A DNA stretch of 6,851 nucleotides, taken from NCBI GenBank assembly GCA_021811745.1, contig JAJZNH010000861.1:1-6851 (forward strand), read 5' to 3'. Below are positions 1-6,195 of this stretch, in pieces (the stretch's first letter is position 1; each line of letters begins with the position of its first letter). The notes beneath the pieces are model-generated. The model did not search any database, had not been told where the DNA came from, and was given only the letters and a program-made list of their open reading frames with translations. This DNA is from Acidobacteriota bacterium (lineage in GTDB: Bacteria > Acidobacteriota > Terriglobia > Terriglobales > Acidobacteriaceae). Both the position numbers and the translations under genes were made by a program.

Positions 1-1
1 C

Positions 2-1114
2 AAGCGCGTGGATGGCATACCGCCGGATGTGGTGTGGAGTGAAGATGCCGCGGCCGTGCTGGACTCAGGCGTGCATGTGATTGTAGAGCTGGCGGGCGGG
101 CTCGATCCGGCCGGGGAATGGGTTAGGCGCGCCCTTGAATCCGGCAAGAGTGTGGTTACGGCCAACAAGAAGCTCATCGCCTACCGCGGCGTGGAGCTGG
201 AGCGGCTGGCCGAAGCCAGGGGCGGCCATCTGAAGTATGGCGCCGCCGTGGCCGGCGGCATTCCCGTGATTCCCGGCCTCGAACAGGGATTGGCCGGCGA
301 CCGCATTGAGCGCATCGAAGGCATTCTCAACGGCACCTGCAACTTCATCCTCAGCCAGATGCAGGAAGGCGCGGACTACGCAACCGTGCTGGCCGCGGCG
401 CAGGCCAAAGGCTATGCCGAGGCAGACCCCACCGAGGATGTGGGCGGATTCGACGCCCGCGCCAAGCTGGCTATCCTGATGCGCCTGGCGCTGCGCGTGC
501 AAGTGAACCCCGACGAGATTGTTCCCCGGCCGATTACCGCGCTTGCGCCCGTCGACTTCAGCTATGCGCGCGACCTGGGCTGCACCATCCGCCAGGTGGC
601 CTGCGCCGAGCAGGTCGATGGACGTCTGGCCGCGGCCGTCGGTCCCATGCTGGTCGAGTTGCGTTCGCCGCTGGCCTGGTCGCAGGGAACGCAGAATATG
701 GTCATTGCCAGCGGGCATTACGGCGGCGATGTGGTCTTCTCGGGCCGCGGCGCCGGCGGCCGTCCTACGGCGGTTGCGGTGGTCAGCGATCTGCTGGCCC
801 TGGCGCATGGCTCGCGGCGCGTCGAGGTTCCTTCGGCGCCGGTGCATGTGGGCGCGGAGTTTGAGGTTCCTCACTACATCCGCTTCCTGGTCAACGACAA
901 GCCGGGCATCGTGGCGGCCATCGCCGGGGCGCTGGCCAAGGAGAAGATCAACATTCGCGCCATCGTGCAGAAGGCAGGCTATCCGGCCAACGCGTTGCCC
1001 TTTGTGGTCACTGTGGAGCCGTGCAAAGCGTCGGTTCTGGAGCGGGCGCTGGCCGAGATCGGCACCATGGACTGCATGTTGCAGGAGCCGCTGAATCTGC
1101 AGATGCTGGAGTAA
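2..1114 (+). CDS. hom: Homoserine dehydrogenase with C-terminal ACT domain (5' end outside the window)
   Basis: This enzyme reduces aspartate 4-semialdehyde to homoserine with NAD(P)H, the branch point to threonine and methionine, in the cytoplasm. Counting from the codon at position 8, I see the end of the nucleotide-binding domain (VIVELAGG at 24-31, then TANKKL at 51-56), the family stretch YGAAVAGGIPVI and ILNGTCNFIL near 77-115, and ADPTEDVGGFDARAK at 139-153. In that last stretch Asp149 and Lys153 match the spacing of the catalytic Asp/Lys pair known in the family. GRGAGGRPTA follows near 246-255. An ACT domain fills about 288-360 (HYIRFLVNDKPGIVAAIAGA), which in relatives binds threonine for feedback inhibition. 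The family usually has about 430 residues, so roughly 60 N-terminal residues, including the glycine-rich Rossmann start, lie upstream of the window. The frame is open back to base 2 and ends at TAA. Nothing looks broken. Confidence 0.96.
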   Translation, partial: KRVDGIPPDVVWSEDAAAVLDSGVHVIVELAGGLDPAGEWVRRALESGKSVVTANKKLIAYRGVELERLAEARGGHLKYGAAVAGGIPVIPGLEQGLAGDRIERIEGILNGTCNFILSQMQEGADYATVLAAAQAKGYAEADPTEDVGGFDARAKLAILMRLALRVQVNPDEIVPRPITALAPVDFSYARDLGCTIRQVACAEQVDGRLAAAVGPMLVELRSPLAWSQGTQNMVIASGHYGGDVVFSGRGAGGRPTAVAVVSDLLALAHGSRRVEVPSAPVHVGAEFEVPHYIRFLVNDKPGIVAAIAGALAKEKINIRAIVQKAGYPANALPFVVTVEPCKASVLERALAEIGTMDCMLQEPLNLQMLE

Positions 1115-1267
1115 GGGCAGGTTTCAGAGGACAGTAGAACCTTGCGCCCGCTATTCGTGCAGTTGGACGGTCGTGGTCGGCTGCCAGGCCCATTGACGAG
1201 GCCCGCTCCGGTACAATAGCAGGTATATTCTCTTGCGGCCCCTAAAATCTTCCCGGAGCAATTCAAT
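1115..1267. other. Spacer between hom and the DUF882 peptidase gene
   Basis: This 153-base gap shows no gene. Just after the hom stop there is a weak inverted repeat, AGGTT (1119-1123) with AACCT (1138-1142). It is followed by only two T residues, so it is at best a poor terminator. A TACAAT hexamer at 1212-1217 resembles a -10 box, and a TTGACG at 1194-1199 resembles a -35 box, but they are only 12 bases apart instead of about 17. The downstream gene therefore probably has its own promoter here, but the exact element is unclear. Confidence 0.4.
1212..1217 (+). promoter_or_regulatory. Possible -10 box (TACAAT) for the DUF882 gene
   Basis: TACAAT differs from the sigma-70 -10 consensus at one base and lies 50 bases before the TTG start of the peptidase gene. 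No -35 hexamer sits at the usual spacing. The nearest, TTGACG at 1194-1199, leaves a spacer of 12, so the call rests on the -10 hexamer alone. Confidence 0.25.
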
Positions 1268-1825
1268 TTGTATTTGGCGCTAAGTAACATCTGCAGCCTT
1301 ATCCTTGTCGCACTGATCACCGCCGGAGGGCCTGCGCGCAATGCTGCCGCCAGGCCAACAGTGCGAACAGTTACAAGCAGCCCCTACGAACTGCGTTTCT
1401 ATGATATCCACACTGGCAAGCGGCTTGACGTGGTCTACAGGAACGCCAATGGGTACAGACCGCGAGCCCTGGCACGGTTGAACAGCTATCTGCGCGATCG
1501 GCGCACCGGCCAGATTCATGCCTACGACCCGCAGGTCTTCGACCTGTTGCACGACTTGCTGGTCAAGCTGGGCAAACCGCATGACGTGATCGACGTGATC
1601 TGCGGCTACCGCACACCGTGGACCAACGCGATGCTGCACAGGACCGGGCATCACGTCGCTCTGCATAGTCTCCACATGAAGGCCGAGGCGATTGACATCC
1701 GGATCCCAGGAGTTCCAATTGCGCAGGTGAGGAATGCGGCCCTCGCCCTCCGTCTCGGCGGGGTGGGGTATTATCCCGAGGACGACTTTGTGCACGTGGA
1801 TGTGGGACGGGTGCGGCGCTGGTAG
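1268..1825 (+). CDS. Exported YcbK/MepK-like zinc murein endopeptidase (DUF882, peptidase M15 family)
   Basis: This is a DUF882/YcbK-type protein of 185 residues, about the family's usual length. The characterised E. coli member, MepK, is a zinc hydrolase that cleaves 3-3 (mDAP-mDAP) cross-links in peptidoglycan. The family zinc site is readable: His136 and Asp143 (SLHMKAEAID, an H-x6-D pattern) and His176 (DDFVHVDVGRVR). GYRTPWTNAML (113-123) and GGVGYYP (164-170) are also typical. Residues about 5-28 form a hydrophobic export signal ending near NAAA, although its N-region has no Lys or Arg, which is unusual. The start is TTG: GGAG at 1255-1258 lies nine bases upstream, an in-frame stop at 1217 blocks extension, and no in-frame ATG or GTG precedes the hydrophobic segment. 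The gene converges on an LdtD-like transpeptidase gene 18 bases away. The specificity for 3-3 bonds is inferred from the family. Confidence 0.9.
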   Translation: MYLALSNICSLILVALITAGGPARNAAARPTVRTVTSSPYELRFYDIHTGKRLDVVYRNANGYRPRALARLNSYLRDRRTGQIHAYDPQVFDLLHDLLVKLGKPHDVIDVICGYRTPWTNAMLHRTGHHVALHSLHMKAEAIDIRIPGVPIAQVRNAALALRLGGVGYYPEDDFVHVDVGRVRRW

Positions 1826-1846
1826 CAGCGGAGAAGGCTGCCGCTA
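1823..1846. terminator. Weak hairpin between two convergent stop codons
   Basis: TAGCAGC (1823-1829) can pair with GCCGCTA (1840-1846) with one A-C mismatch around a ten-base loop. The arms contain the stop codons of both convergent genes. A shared bidirectional terminator would make sense at this spot, but the stem is short, imperfect and lacks a T-run on either side, so the call is tentative. Confidence 0.22.
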
Positions 1847-3493
1847 TGGATAGGGGTAGCCCTTGGCCAGAGCGGCAGATAACTGGGCGTCGAATCCGTA
1901 GATGTCATCGCTGAAGTGCACCTCGCCGTTCTCGTAGACGAAGGCGGTTCCATAGACAATGAACACGGGAACGCGCTTTGCGAGCATCACGGTGACATCG
2001 TCTTTGCCGCTCTGCATGGCCGTCTGGACTCTCTCCAGCGTCCAGCCGGGATTGTTGCGCAAGACCCATGCGGCGAGCGCGGCCGGCTCTTGGACGCGAA
2101 TGCATCCGTGGCTGAAGTCGCGGCGCGACCGCGTGAAGAGACTCCGCGCCGGCGTGTCGTGCAGATAGACGTTGTTGATGTTGGGGAACATCAGCTTGAC
2201 CAGACCGAGGGAGTTGCCGCGGCCGGGCCTTTGCTGCATCGCCAGCTTGCCCTGCCGAAGAGCAGTCAGAACATCGTCGGAAACCGGCCCAGCGGTTACG
2301 AACTTTCCATCGAGCGTGGTCACCTCGTAGTTTTTGCTGGTCGGGTATCCACGGTCGCGCTCGATCTGCGGGAGGATCTCATTGCGCACGATACTTCTGG
2401 GCACGTTCCAGTAGGGGCGGAAGACTACATAGGTCATCTCTGCGGAAAAGACCGGGGTTTGCGTGCGCAAGGCCCTGCCCACAACGACGCGCATATTCAA
2501 CGCGACCCGTTTGTTTTCATCCACGGCACGGAGGCGGAAGTCAGGAATGTTGACAAAGATCGCGGGCACGGAAAGCTCGTCCGGCAGCCAGCGCCAGCGT
2601 TCCAGCGCAAGCTGTAACTGGCGCACCCGGTACTCGAGCGGCACATTGAATTGACGGATGGTGGCGCGGCCGAGGCGGCCGTCGTCTTCCAAGCCGTGGC
2701 GGCGCTGGAAATGCTTGACCGCCTCCACCAGAGCTGGAGCGTAGGTTTCAGATCCCGTCGGCATGACGGATTCACTGGGCAGGTCCCCCAGGAGCCGCAG
2801 CAAGCCGGCCAGCCGCGGCAAGCCGGCATAGGTCTGTCCGGGCTCGACGGTCTTCTGCGGAACAGGCAGCTTTTCGCCACTGTCGAGCCGGGCCAGTTCG
2901 GCATAGTGCGCGAGCGCCTGGCTGGTGCGGCGATAGGCGGCGAACTGCGGCTCAAGAGCGGCGAGCGCGGCGTTGGGATCGGCTGATCCCAGAATGTGCT
3001 CGCGCAGGAAGTCGGCCGGATCGAACCGCTTTTCGCCAAAACTTGCTTGATGGAAGTTGTCCGGACCGACTCGCCCTCGATGCACAGCGGATGCATAGCG
3101 CATGGTGCAAACCGTGAGCGCGACATCAAAACCCGCTTCAGCAGGGGGATTTGAGTGCCGCTGGAGTGTCTCGATCCTGGCTCTCCACCGCGACGCATCG
3201 TAGTCTTCAGGATCCAGGCCCTTTTCCGCGGCTTTGCGCATGACCCCAATCATGGCGAGCGCCGCTGGCGTGGGCAGGCCATCCGCAACCCATACCGGAG
3301 CAAAACCGGTCGGCGCGTAGAGCTTCTGAAGGTAGGTTTGGTAGTCCGCAAAGCTCGGCCAGCGCATCTCCTTTAACTGGCCGGAAATCAGGAGCTTTTC
3401 TATGTCCCTACGCTGGCCGGCGCCGGGGATGGCAAGGCACACCAGCAGGGCAATTGCGCATGGAAAACCGCTACAATGCGTCGCGATCCGCAT
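1844..3493 (-). CDS. YcbB/LdtD-like L,D-transpeptidase, exported
   Basis: This enzyme family joins mDAP to mDAP (3-3 cross-links) in periplasmic peptidoglycan using a catalytic cysteine. With the ATG at 3493 the protein has 549 residues. Residues 1-26 are a signal peptide (Arg2, hydrophobic core AIALLVCLAIPGAG). A YcbB-type scaffold region follows (about 30-245), then a peptidoglycan-binding helix bundle (about 250-285, VEAVKHFQRRHGLEDDGRLG), and a YkuD catalytic domain (about 310-475). The active-site block is clear: YLHDTP with His445, then SHGCIRV with His462, Cys464 and Arg466. The reading frame runs upstream to 3655, but that 54-residue extension is Arg/Pro-rich and would bury the signal peptide. 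The chosen ATG has GGGAAGGGGG at 3501-3510 seven bases before it. The domain order is that of E. coli YcbB/LdtD, the beta-lactam-bypass transpeptidase. It converges on the MepK-like gene; whether it shares a transcript with lacI upstream is unclear. Confidence 0.94.
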   Translation of the reverse strand: MRIATHCSGFPCAIALLVCLAIPGAGQRRDIEKLLISGQLKEMRWPSFADYQTYLQKLYAPTGFAPVWVADGLPTPAALAMIGVMRKAAEKGLDPEDYDASRWRARIETLQRHSNPPAEAGFDVALTVCTMRYASAVHRGRVGPDNFHQASFGEKRFDPADFLREHILGSADPNAALAALEPQFAAYRRTSQALAHYAELARLDSGEKLPVPQKTVEPGQTYAGLPRLAGLLRLLGDLPSESVMPTGSETYAPALVEAVKHFQRRHGLEDDGRLGRATIRQFNVPLEYRVRQLQLALERWRWLPDELSVPAIFVNIPDFRLRAVDENKRVALNMRVVVGRALRTQTPVFSAEMTYVVFRPYWNVPRSIVRNEILPQIERDRGYPTSKNYEVTTLDGKFVTAGPVSDDVLTALRQGKLAMQQRPGRGNSLGLVKLMFPNINNVYLHDTPARSLFTRSRRDFSHGCIRVQEPAALAAWVLRNNPGWTLERVQTAMQSGKDDVTVMLAKRVPVFIVYGTAFVYENGEVHFSDDIYGFDAQLSAALAKGYPYP

Positions 3494-3500
3494 GGTTCGG

Positions 3501-3510
3501 CCCCCTTCCC
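3501..3510 (-). promoter_or_regulatory. Ribosome binding site deciding the LdtD-like start
   Basis: The minus strand reads GGGAAGGGGG seven bases before the ATG at 3493. This purine run, placed directly before a codon that begins a classic signal peptide, favours 3493 over the longer start at 3655. Confidence 0.6.
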
Positions 3511-3602
3511 GACGGCTCGTTCTCCGCTGTGCTCCGCGTGGGCCTGGATAAGAGACTCTGCGTGAAGGAAAAGGCTTAGGCCAGGCTGTCCAGATCGCAT
3601 GC

Positions 3603-3630
3603 GCTGATAGCCGACAGCCGATCGCCGGGG
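3603..3630 (+). repeat. Degenerate heptamer tandem repeat (four units)
   Basis: Four consecutive seven-base units can be read: GCTGATA, GCCGACA, GCCGATC and GCCGGGG. The first three share GCYGAYM-like spacing, and the fourth is more diverged. The array lies outside any gene. Short heptamer arrays of this GCTGATA/GCCGACA type resemble intergenic repeats I associate with Acidobacteriota, but that link is from general familiarity and was not checked. Confidence 0.45.
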
Positions 3631-3648
3631 CCAACCGCCGAGGGTTGG
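3631..3648 (-). terminator. Hairpin 25 bases downstream of the LacI-family gene
   Basis: CCAACC (3631-3636) and GGTTGG (3643-3648) form a perfect six-base-pair stem with a six-base loop. It is the first clear hairpin after the regulator's stop on the minus strand. No T-run follows, so intrinsic termination is uncertain. It directly abuts the heptamer repeat and may be part of the same intergenic element. Confidence 0.3.
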
Positions 3649-3673
3649 GAGCCAATCGCTGGCGTCGGCCGTC

Positions 3674-4744
3674 TTAGGTCCTGCTCCTCGCCGGTCCCGT
3701 GGATTCGCGCACGACGAACTCCGGCTCGACGACAATTTCCGCGGGGAATTTCTTCTCGCGGTCGGCGATGCGTTCGAGAAGCACTTGTGCACCGCATTTG
3801 CCCATCCGGGACAGCGGCTGGCGCACGGTGGTGAGCGATGGCATCGCAAAAGCCGCTGAGAGAATGTCATCAAAGCCCACAACGGAAACGTCCCCGGGCA
3901 CAGAAAGCCCGGCGTCTCTCAGGGCGCGCATGGCTCCGATCGCAAAAATATCGTTGAAGCAAAAGACGGCCGTGAAGTCGCGCGTCTTTTCAAGCAGCGC
4001 CCGCATGGGCTTATAGCCAATCTCCGGCGCCATGGGGTGATAGCCGGCCGTCATCGACCAACCATCGGAGTCAATGCCGAACACCAGAGTGGGATCGATC
4101 CTCACGTCCATCTCATGCGCCACTTTTTGAATGCTCTCCCAGCGAAAGTCCGAGTCGGGAATGGCCCGCGGGCCGCGCATGAACACGATGCGCCGATGGC
4201 CGAGAGCGTACAAATGACTGAGCGCCTGATGGACCGCTAAGTGGTGGTCCAGAACAATGTTGGTGACGCTGCTGGCCGTGCTGTGCGCGGAGATAGTCAC
4301 CACCGGCACCGGCACGTCGATGCGGTCCGCGGGCGTGTTCAGAAGCAAAAATCCATCCACGGCCCGCTCCACTAGCATGCGCGGGTACTGATCGATCAGC
4401 TCCGAATTCCAGTCGTGGCAGGCAGTAAAATAGAAATAGTGCGCTGCGGTCAGCTCCTCGACCACACCGCTCATCACACGGGTAAAGTACCCCTCGCTCA
4501 GGTCCGGTGCCAGCACCCCCACGCTCATGGACCGTCGCTGCCGCAAGGAACGGGCGAAGTAGTTTGGCCGGTAATGAAGACGAGCGGCAGCCTCGGTGAC
4601 GCGGTTGCGCGTCTCCTCGGGAATTGATCGCGCGGCGGGTGAATTATTCAAAACGAGGGAGACGGTGGTCTGGGAAAGCTCCAGGTAGTCTGCAAGAGCT
4701 TTCAAGTTAACGTGGCCCTGCGGTAAACGCTTTCCTTTCGCCAT
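3674..4744 (-). CDS. LacI-family transcriptional regulator
   Basis: This is a full-length LacI/GalR-type DNA-binding regulator (356 residues), cytoplasmic and presumably a dimer or tetramer. The N-terminal helix-turn-helix is at about residues 12-33 (VNLKALADYLELSQTTVSLV), followed by the hinge region YRPNYFARSLR at 58-68. A periplasmic-binding-protein-like effector domain fills about 72-350. It has the usual landmarks: SVGVLAPDLSEGYF (74-87), FCFNDIFAIGAMRAL (261-275), VSVVGFDDI (286-294), LTTVRQP (304-310) and EFVVREST (342-349). Most relatives bind a sugar or a nucleoside and control sugar uptake or breakdown, but no sugar genes lie in this window, so effector and targets are unknown. The N-terminal MAKGKRLPQG tail before the helix-turn-helix supports the chosen ATG. 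It lies head-to-head with pstB across 692 bases, with no evidence that it regulates pstB. Confidence 0.95.
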   Translation of the reverse strand: MAKGKRLPQGHVNLKALADYLELSQTTVSLVLNNSPAARSIPEETRNRVTEAAARLHYRPNYFARSLRQRRSMSVGVLAPDLSEGYFTRVMSGVVEELTAAHYFYFTACHDWNSELIDQYPRMLVERAVDGFLLLNTPADRIDVPVPVVTISAHSTASSVTNIVLDHHLAVHQALSHLYALGHRRIVFMRGPRAIPDSDFRWESIQKVAHEMDVRIDPTLVFGIDSDGWSMTAGYHPMAPEIGYKPMRALLEKTRDFTAVFCFNDIFAIGAMRALRDAGLSVPGDVSVVGFDDILSAAFAMPSLTTVRQPLSRMGKCGAQVLLERIADREKKFPAEIVVEPEFVVRESTGPARSRT

Positions 4745-4750
4745 ATTGGA

Positions 4751-4759
4751 GTTGTATCA
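4751..4759 (-). promoter_or_regulatory. Extended -10-like element directly upstream of the LacI-family ATG
   Basis: On the minus strand TGATACAAC matches the extended -10 pattern TGnTANNNT except for its last base. Only six bases (TCCAAT) separate it from the ATG, and no Shine-Dalgarno sequence is present. If used, transcription would begin at or next to the start codon, giving a leaderless mRNA. There is no good -35 hexamer, which extended -10 promoters often lack. Confidence 0.35.
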
Positions 4760-5065
4760 CGTTTTCTCGCACGAATTTAGCTTCGCGGTGCGTGTCGTCC
4801 TGTTCTTTGGGCAGTCGTCGAGCAGGTCACTGGCGGGTCCTCATGCCGACGAACCAACGAGATGATGATTGGGTATTCGCCCTTTTGCCGTTGCGCCCGA
4901 TTATCCCGCAAGCCGCAAAACAAGGCGGATCGAGTCTCTTTCCGAAAATCAACCTGAGCGCGCATGGCACAGAACGCTTCGCCCCGGTCGACGCCCTTGC
5001 CCAATGATGGGGCGGGAAAGATCGCTCCCTTATCGATTTTGAGAGGATTTCCCTCCCCTATGCAC

Positions 5066-5094
5066 TTGATTTTGCTCACTTTTAACCTTCTATT
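5066..5094 (+). promoter_or_regulatory. Possible sigma-70 promoter in the AT-rich patch
   Basis: TTGATT (5066-5071) and TCTATT (5089-5094) are separated by exactly 17 bases, and each matches the -35 or -10 consensus at four of six positions. The element lies in the most AT-rich stretch of the interval and faces pstB. If used for pstB it would give a leader of more than 300 bases, so it may serve an unannotated RNA instead. Confidence 0.28.
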
Positions 5095-5188
5095 CACATT
5101 CTCCCGGTAGCCTTTCCATAGGATTGCAAATGTGATCGGGATGGGTGACTTTCAAATAGAGTTCCCATGCTCGGCCGGGCAGGAGCAC

Positions 5189-5326
5189 TCACCAAGACAG
5201 GACGCGAAGGTTGGGTGTGTCCTTCAAAGAGATCGGCTTAGCGCCTTTTCCCTTTACGATGAGGGTGAGGGCACAGGCTGGGCTGGCAATGAGTGCGGGG
5301 TTTGACTGGAGTGAGCGAACCGGCAT
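5189..5326 (-). CDS. Doubtful small ORF of 45 codons, unknown function
   Basis: An ATG at 5326 on the minus strand is preceded by AGAGG with a four-base gap and opens a 45-residue frame ending in TGA at 5189. The protein begins MPVRSLQSNPALIASPACAL and ends with a basic, Lys/Gly-containing tail (KGKGAKP near 28-34). It has a weakly hydrophobic middle but no domain that I recognise. An imperfect hairpin lies just after its stop (5168-5187). It runs antisense to the pstB upstream region. It could be a real small gene, a conserved non-coding element or chance. I cannot tell from the sequence. Confidence 0.2.
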   Translation of the reverse strand: MPVRSLQSNPALIASPACALTLIVKGKGAKPISLKDTPNLRVLSW

Positions 5327-5329
5327 TTT
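5302..5329 (+). promoter_or_regulatory. Possible promoter for pstB-phoU
   Basis: TTGACT (5302-5307) is a near-consensus -35 hexamer. CATTTT (5324-5329), 16 bases downstream, keeps the important second A and last T of the -10 box but matches only three of six bases. Transcription from here would give a leader of about 100 bases before the GTG of pstB. No Pho box of the CTGTCAT type was found beside it. Confidence 0.28.
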
Positions 5330-5436
5330 TCCTCTGAAAGTGCCGTCTTGATGGGTTGTTCGCGTCGGGACTTCTCGAGGGGAGTCACCATCCAAGCGTT
5401 TTGGTTTCAGCGAAGTGCGGAAGGAGAGATGCGCTC

Positions 5437-6195
5437 GTGGGCGTCGGCATCGAGGTCGTCAACCTGAACGCGTGGTACGGGAACAACCACACGCTGCAGG
5501 ACATTAATCTGAACATGCCGGCCAACCACGCCACCGCGCTGATCGGTCCCTCCGGCTGCGGCAAGAGCACCTTTGTGCGCTGCCTGAACCGCATGCACGA
5601 GACCAACCCCATTGGGCGCGTCACGGGCACGGTGCGCATCGGCGACCTGGACATCTATAAGGACGCCAATCCGGTGGCCATCCGGCGCCGCGTGGGCATG
5701 GTTTTCCAACGTCCCAATCCCTTTCCCACCATGTCCATCTACGACAACGTGGCCGCTGGCCTCAAGCTTAACGGCTTCTCTAAACGGCACGCCCTCGATG
5801 AGATCGTGGAAAAATCCCTGCGCAACTCGGCGCTGTGGGACGAGGTCAAAGACGACCTGAAAAAGAAGTCCGGCGCCAGCCTCTCCGGAGGCCAACAGCA
5901 GCGGCTCTGCATCGCGCGCGCCCTGGCCGTCGATCCAGAGGTACTGCTGATGGATGAGCCCGCCTCCGCGCTGGACCCCGTTTCCACATCCAAGATCGAG
6001 GACCTGATCTTCCAGTTGAAATCGCAGTACACTATTGTGATCGTTACTCACAACATGCAGCAGGCGGCGCGGGTGGCGGAGAAAACCGGCTTCTTCCTGA
6101 ATGGGCGCATGGTGGAATTCGACTCCACCCACAAGATCTTCACTAACCCCTCCGACAAGCGCACGGAAGACTACATCACGGGCAGGTTCGGATGA
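5437..6195 (+). CDS. pstB: Phosphate ABC transporter ATP-binding protein PstB
   Basis: PstB is the ATPase that drives high-affinity phosphate import on the cytoplasmic face of the PstCA channel. With GTG at 5437 the protein has 252 residues, normal for the family. All ABC motifs are intact: Walker [10 protein letters not shown] (37-45), Q-loop Gln91 in the PstB-typical [20 protein letters not shown], signature LSGGQQQRL (139-147), Walker B VLLMDEP with Asp163 and Glu164, and H-loop His195 in VTHNM. The frame is open upstream to 5356, but the family begins close to [11 protein letters not shown], and AAGGAGAG (5421-5428) sits eight bases before the GTG. The gene overlaps phoU by four bases, so the two are surely co-transcribed. 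Unusually, pstA and pstC are not upstream: the gene follows a long non-coding region, so the membrane subunits must be elsewhere. Confidence 0.97.
   Translation: MGVGIEVVNLNAWYGNNHTLQDINLNMPANHATALIGPSGCGKSTFVRCLNRMHETNPIGRVTGTVRIGDLDIYKDANPVAIRRRVGMVFQRPNPFPTMSIYDNVAAGLKLNGFSKRHALDEIVEKSLRNSALWDEVKDDLKKKSGASLSGGQQQRLCIARALAVDPEVLLMDEPASALDPVSTSKIEDLIFQLKSQYTIVIVTHNMQQAARVAEKTGFFLNGRMVEFDSTHKIFTNPSDKRTEDYITGRFG

Larger units (their letters stand above)
3494..3673. other. Spacer between lacI-type gene and LdtD-like gene
   Basis: This 180-base gap lies between two minus-strand genes. Next to the regulator's stop it contains a short degenerate heptamer array and a hairpin, and at the other end the ribosome binding site of the transpeptidase gene. 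I see no convincing sigma-70 promoter. The length suggests that the transpeptidase gene has its own promoter rather than being tightly co-transcribed with the regulator gene. Confidence 0.4.
4745..5436. other. Long intergenic region between divergent lacI-type gene and pstB
   Basis: These 692 bases hold no gene I can support. The open frames here (minus 4777-5097, plus 4792-5007, minus 5189-5395) have mixed third-base composition, non-ATG starts and no recognisable motif. The region is visibly less GC-rich than its flanks, most strongly at about 5030-5100. Promoter-like pairs for the plus strand are annotated separately. Two small hairpins occur: TGCTC/GAGCA (5168-5187) and GAAGG/CCTTC (5206-5225), each with a ten-base loop. 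TCACATT (5094-5100) and AATGTGA (5129-5135) form a seven-base inverted repeat. No known riboswitch core was recognised, and I see no remnant of pstA or pstC. Confidence 0.5.

Noticed and set aside
65..874. 269-codon minus-strand frame inside hom
   Set aside because: It is a shadow of the homoserine dehydrogenase frame: His/Gly/Ala-rich, with no family motif.
1194..1217. TTGACG...TACAAT as a complete promoter
   Set aside because: The spacer is 12 bases, too short for sigma-70, so only the TACAAT was kept as a weak -10 candidate.
1916..2617. 233-codon plus-strand frame opposite the L,D-transpeptidase gene
   Set aside because: It is fully antisense to a gene with intact catalytic motifs, has no recognisable domain, and is explained by the GC-rich third-base pattern of the real gene.
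3494..3655. N-terminal extension of the LdtD-like protein to 3655
   Set aside because: It is 54 Arg/Pro-rich residues without family features that would place the signal peptide internally; the ATG at 3493 has a strong purine-rich ribosome site.
4777..5097. 106-codon minus-strand frame just upstream of the LacI-family gene
   Set aside because: It has a GTG start, rare codons at the beginning (AGA, AGG, TTA, ATA), no third-base GC bias like its neighbours, and no recognised motif. It overlaps an opposite open frame of equal quality.
5094..5135. TCACATT/AATGTGA as a CRP-type site
   Set aside because: The half-sites are in the opposite order (TCACA before TGTGA) and 28 bases apart, unlike the TGTGA-n6-TCACA operator. 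A seven-base inverted repeat at this distance can arise by chance.
5429..5467. Out-of-frame ATG (12 codons) overlapping the pstB start
   Set aside because: It lies only two bases after AAGGAG, too close for good initiation, and the GTG at 5437 is better placed. A short overlapping upstream frame is possible but unsupported.
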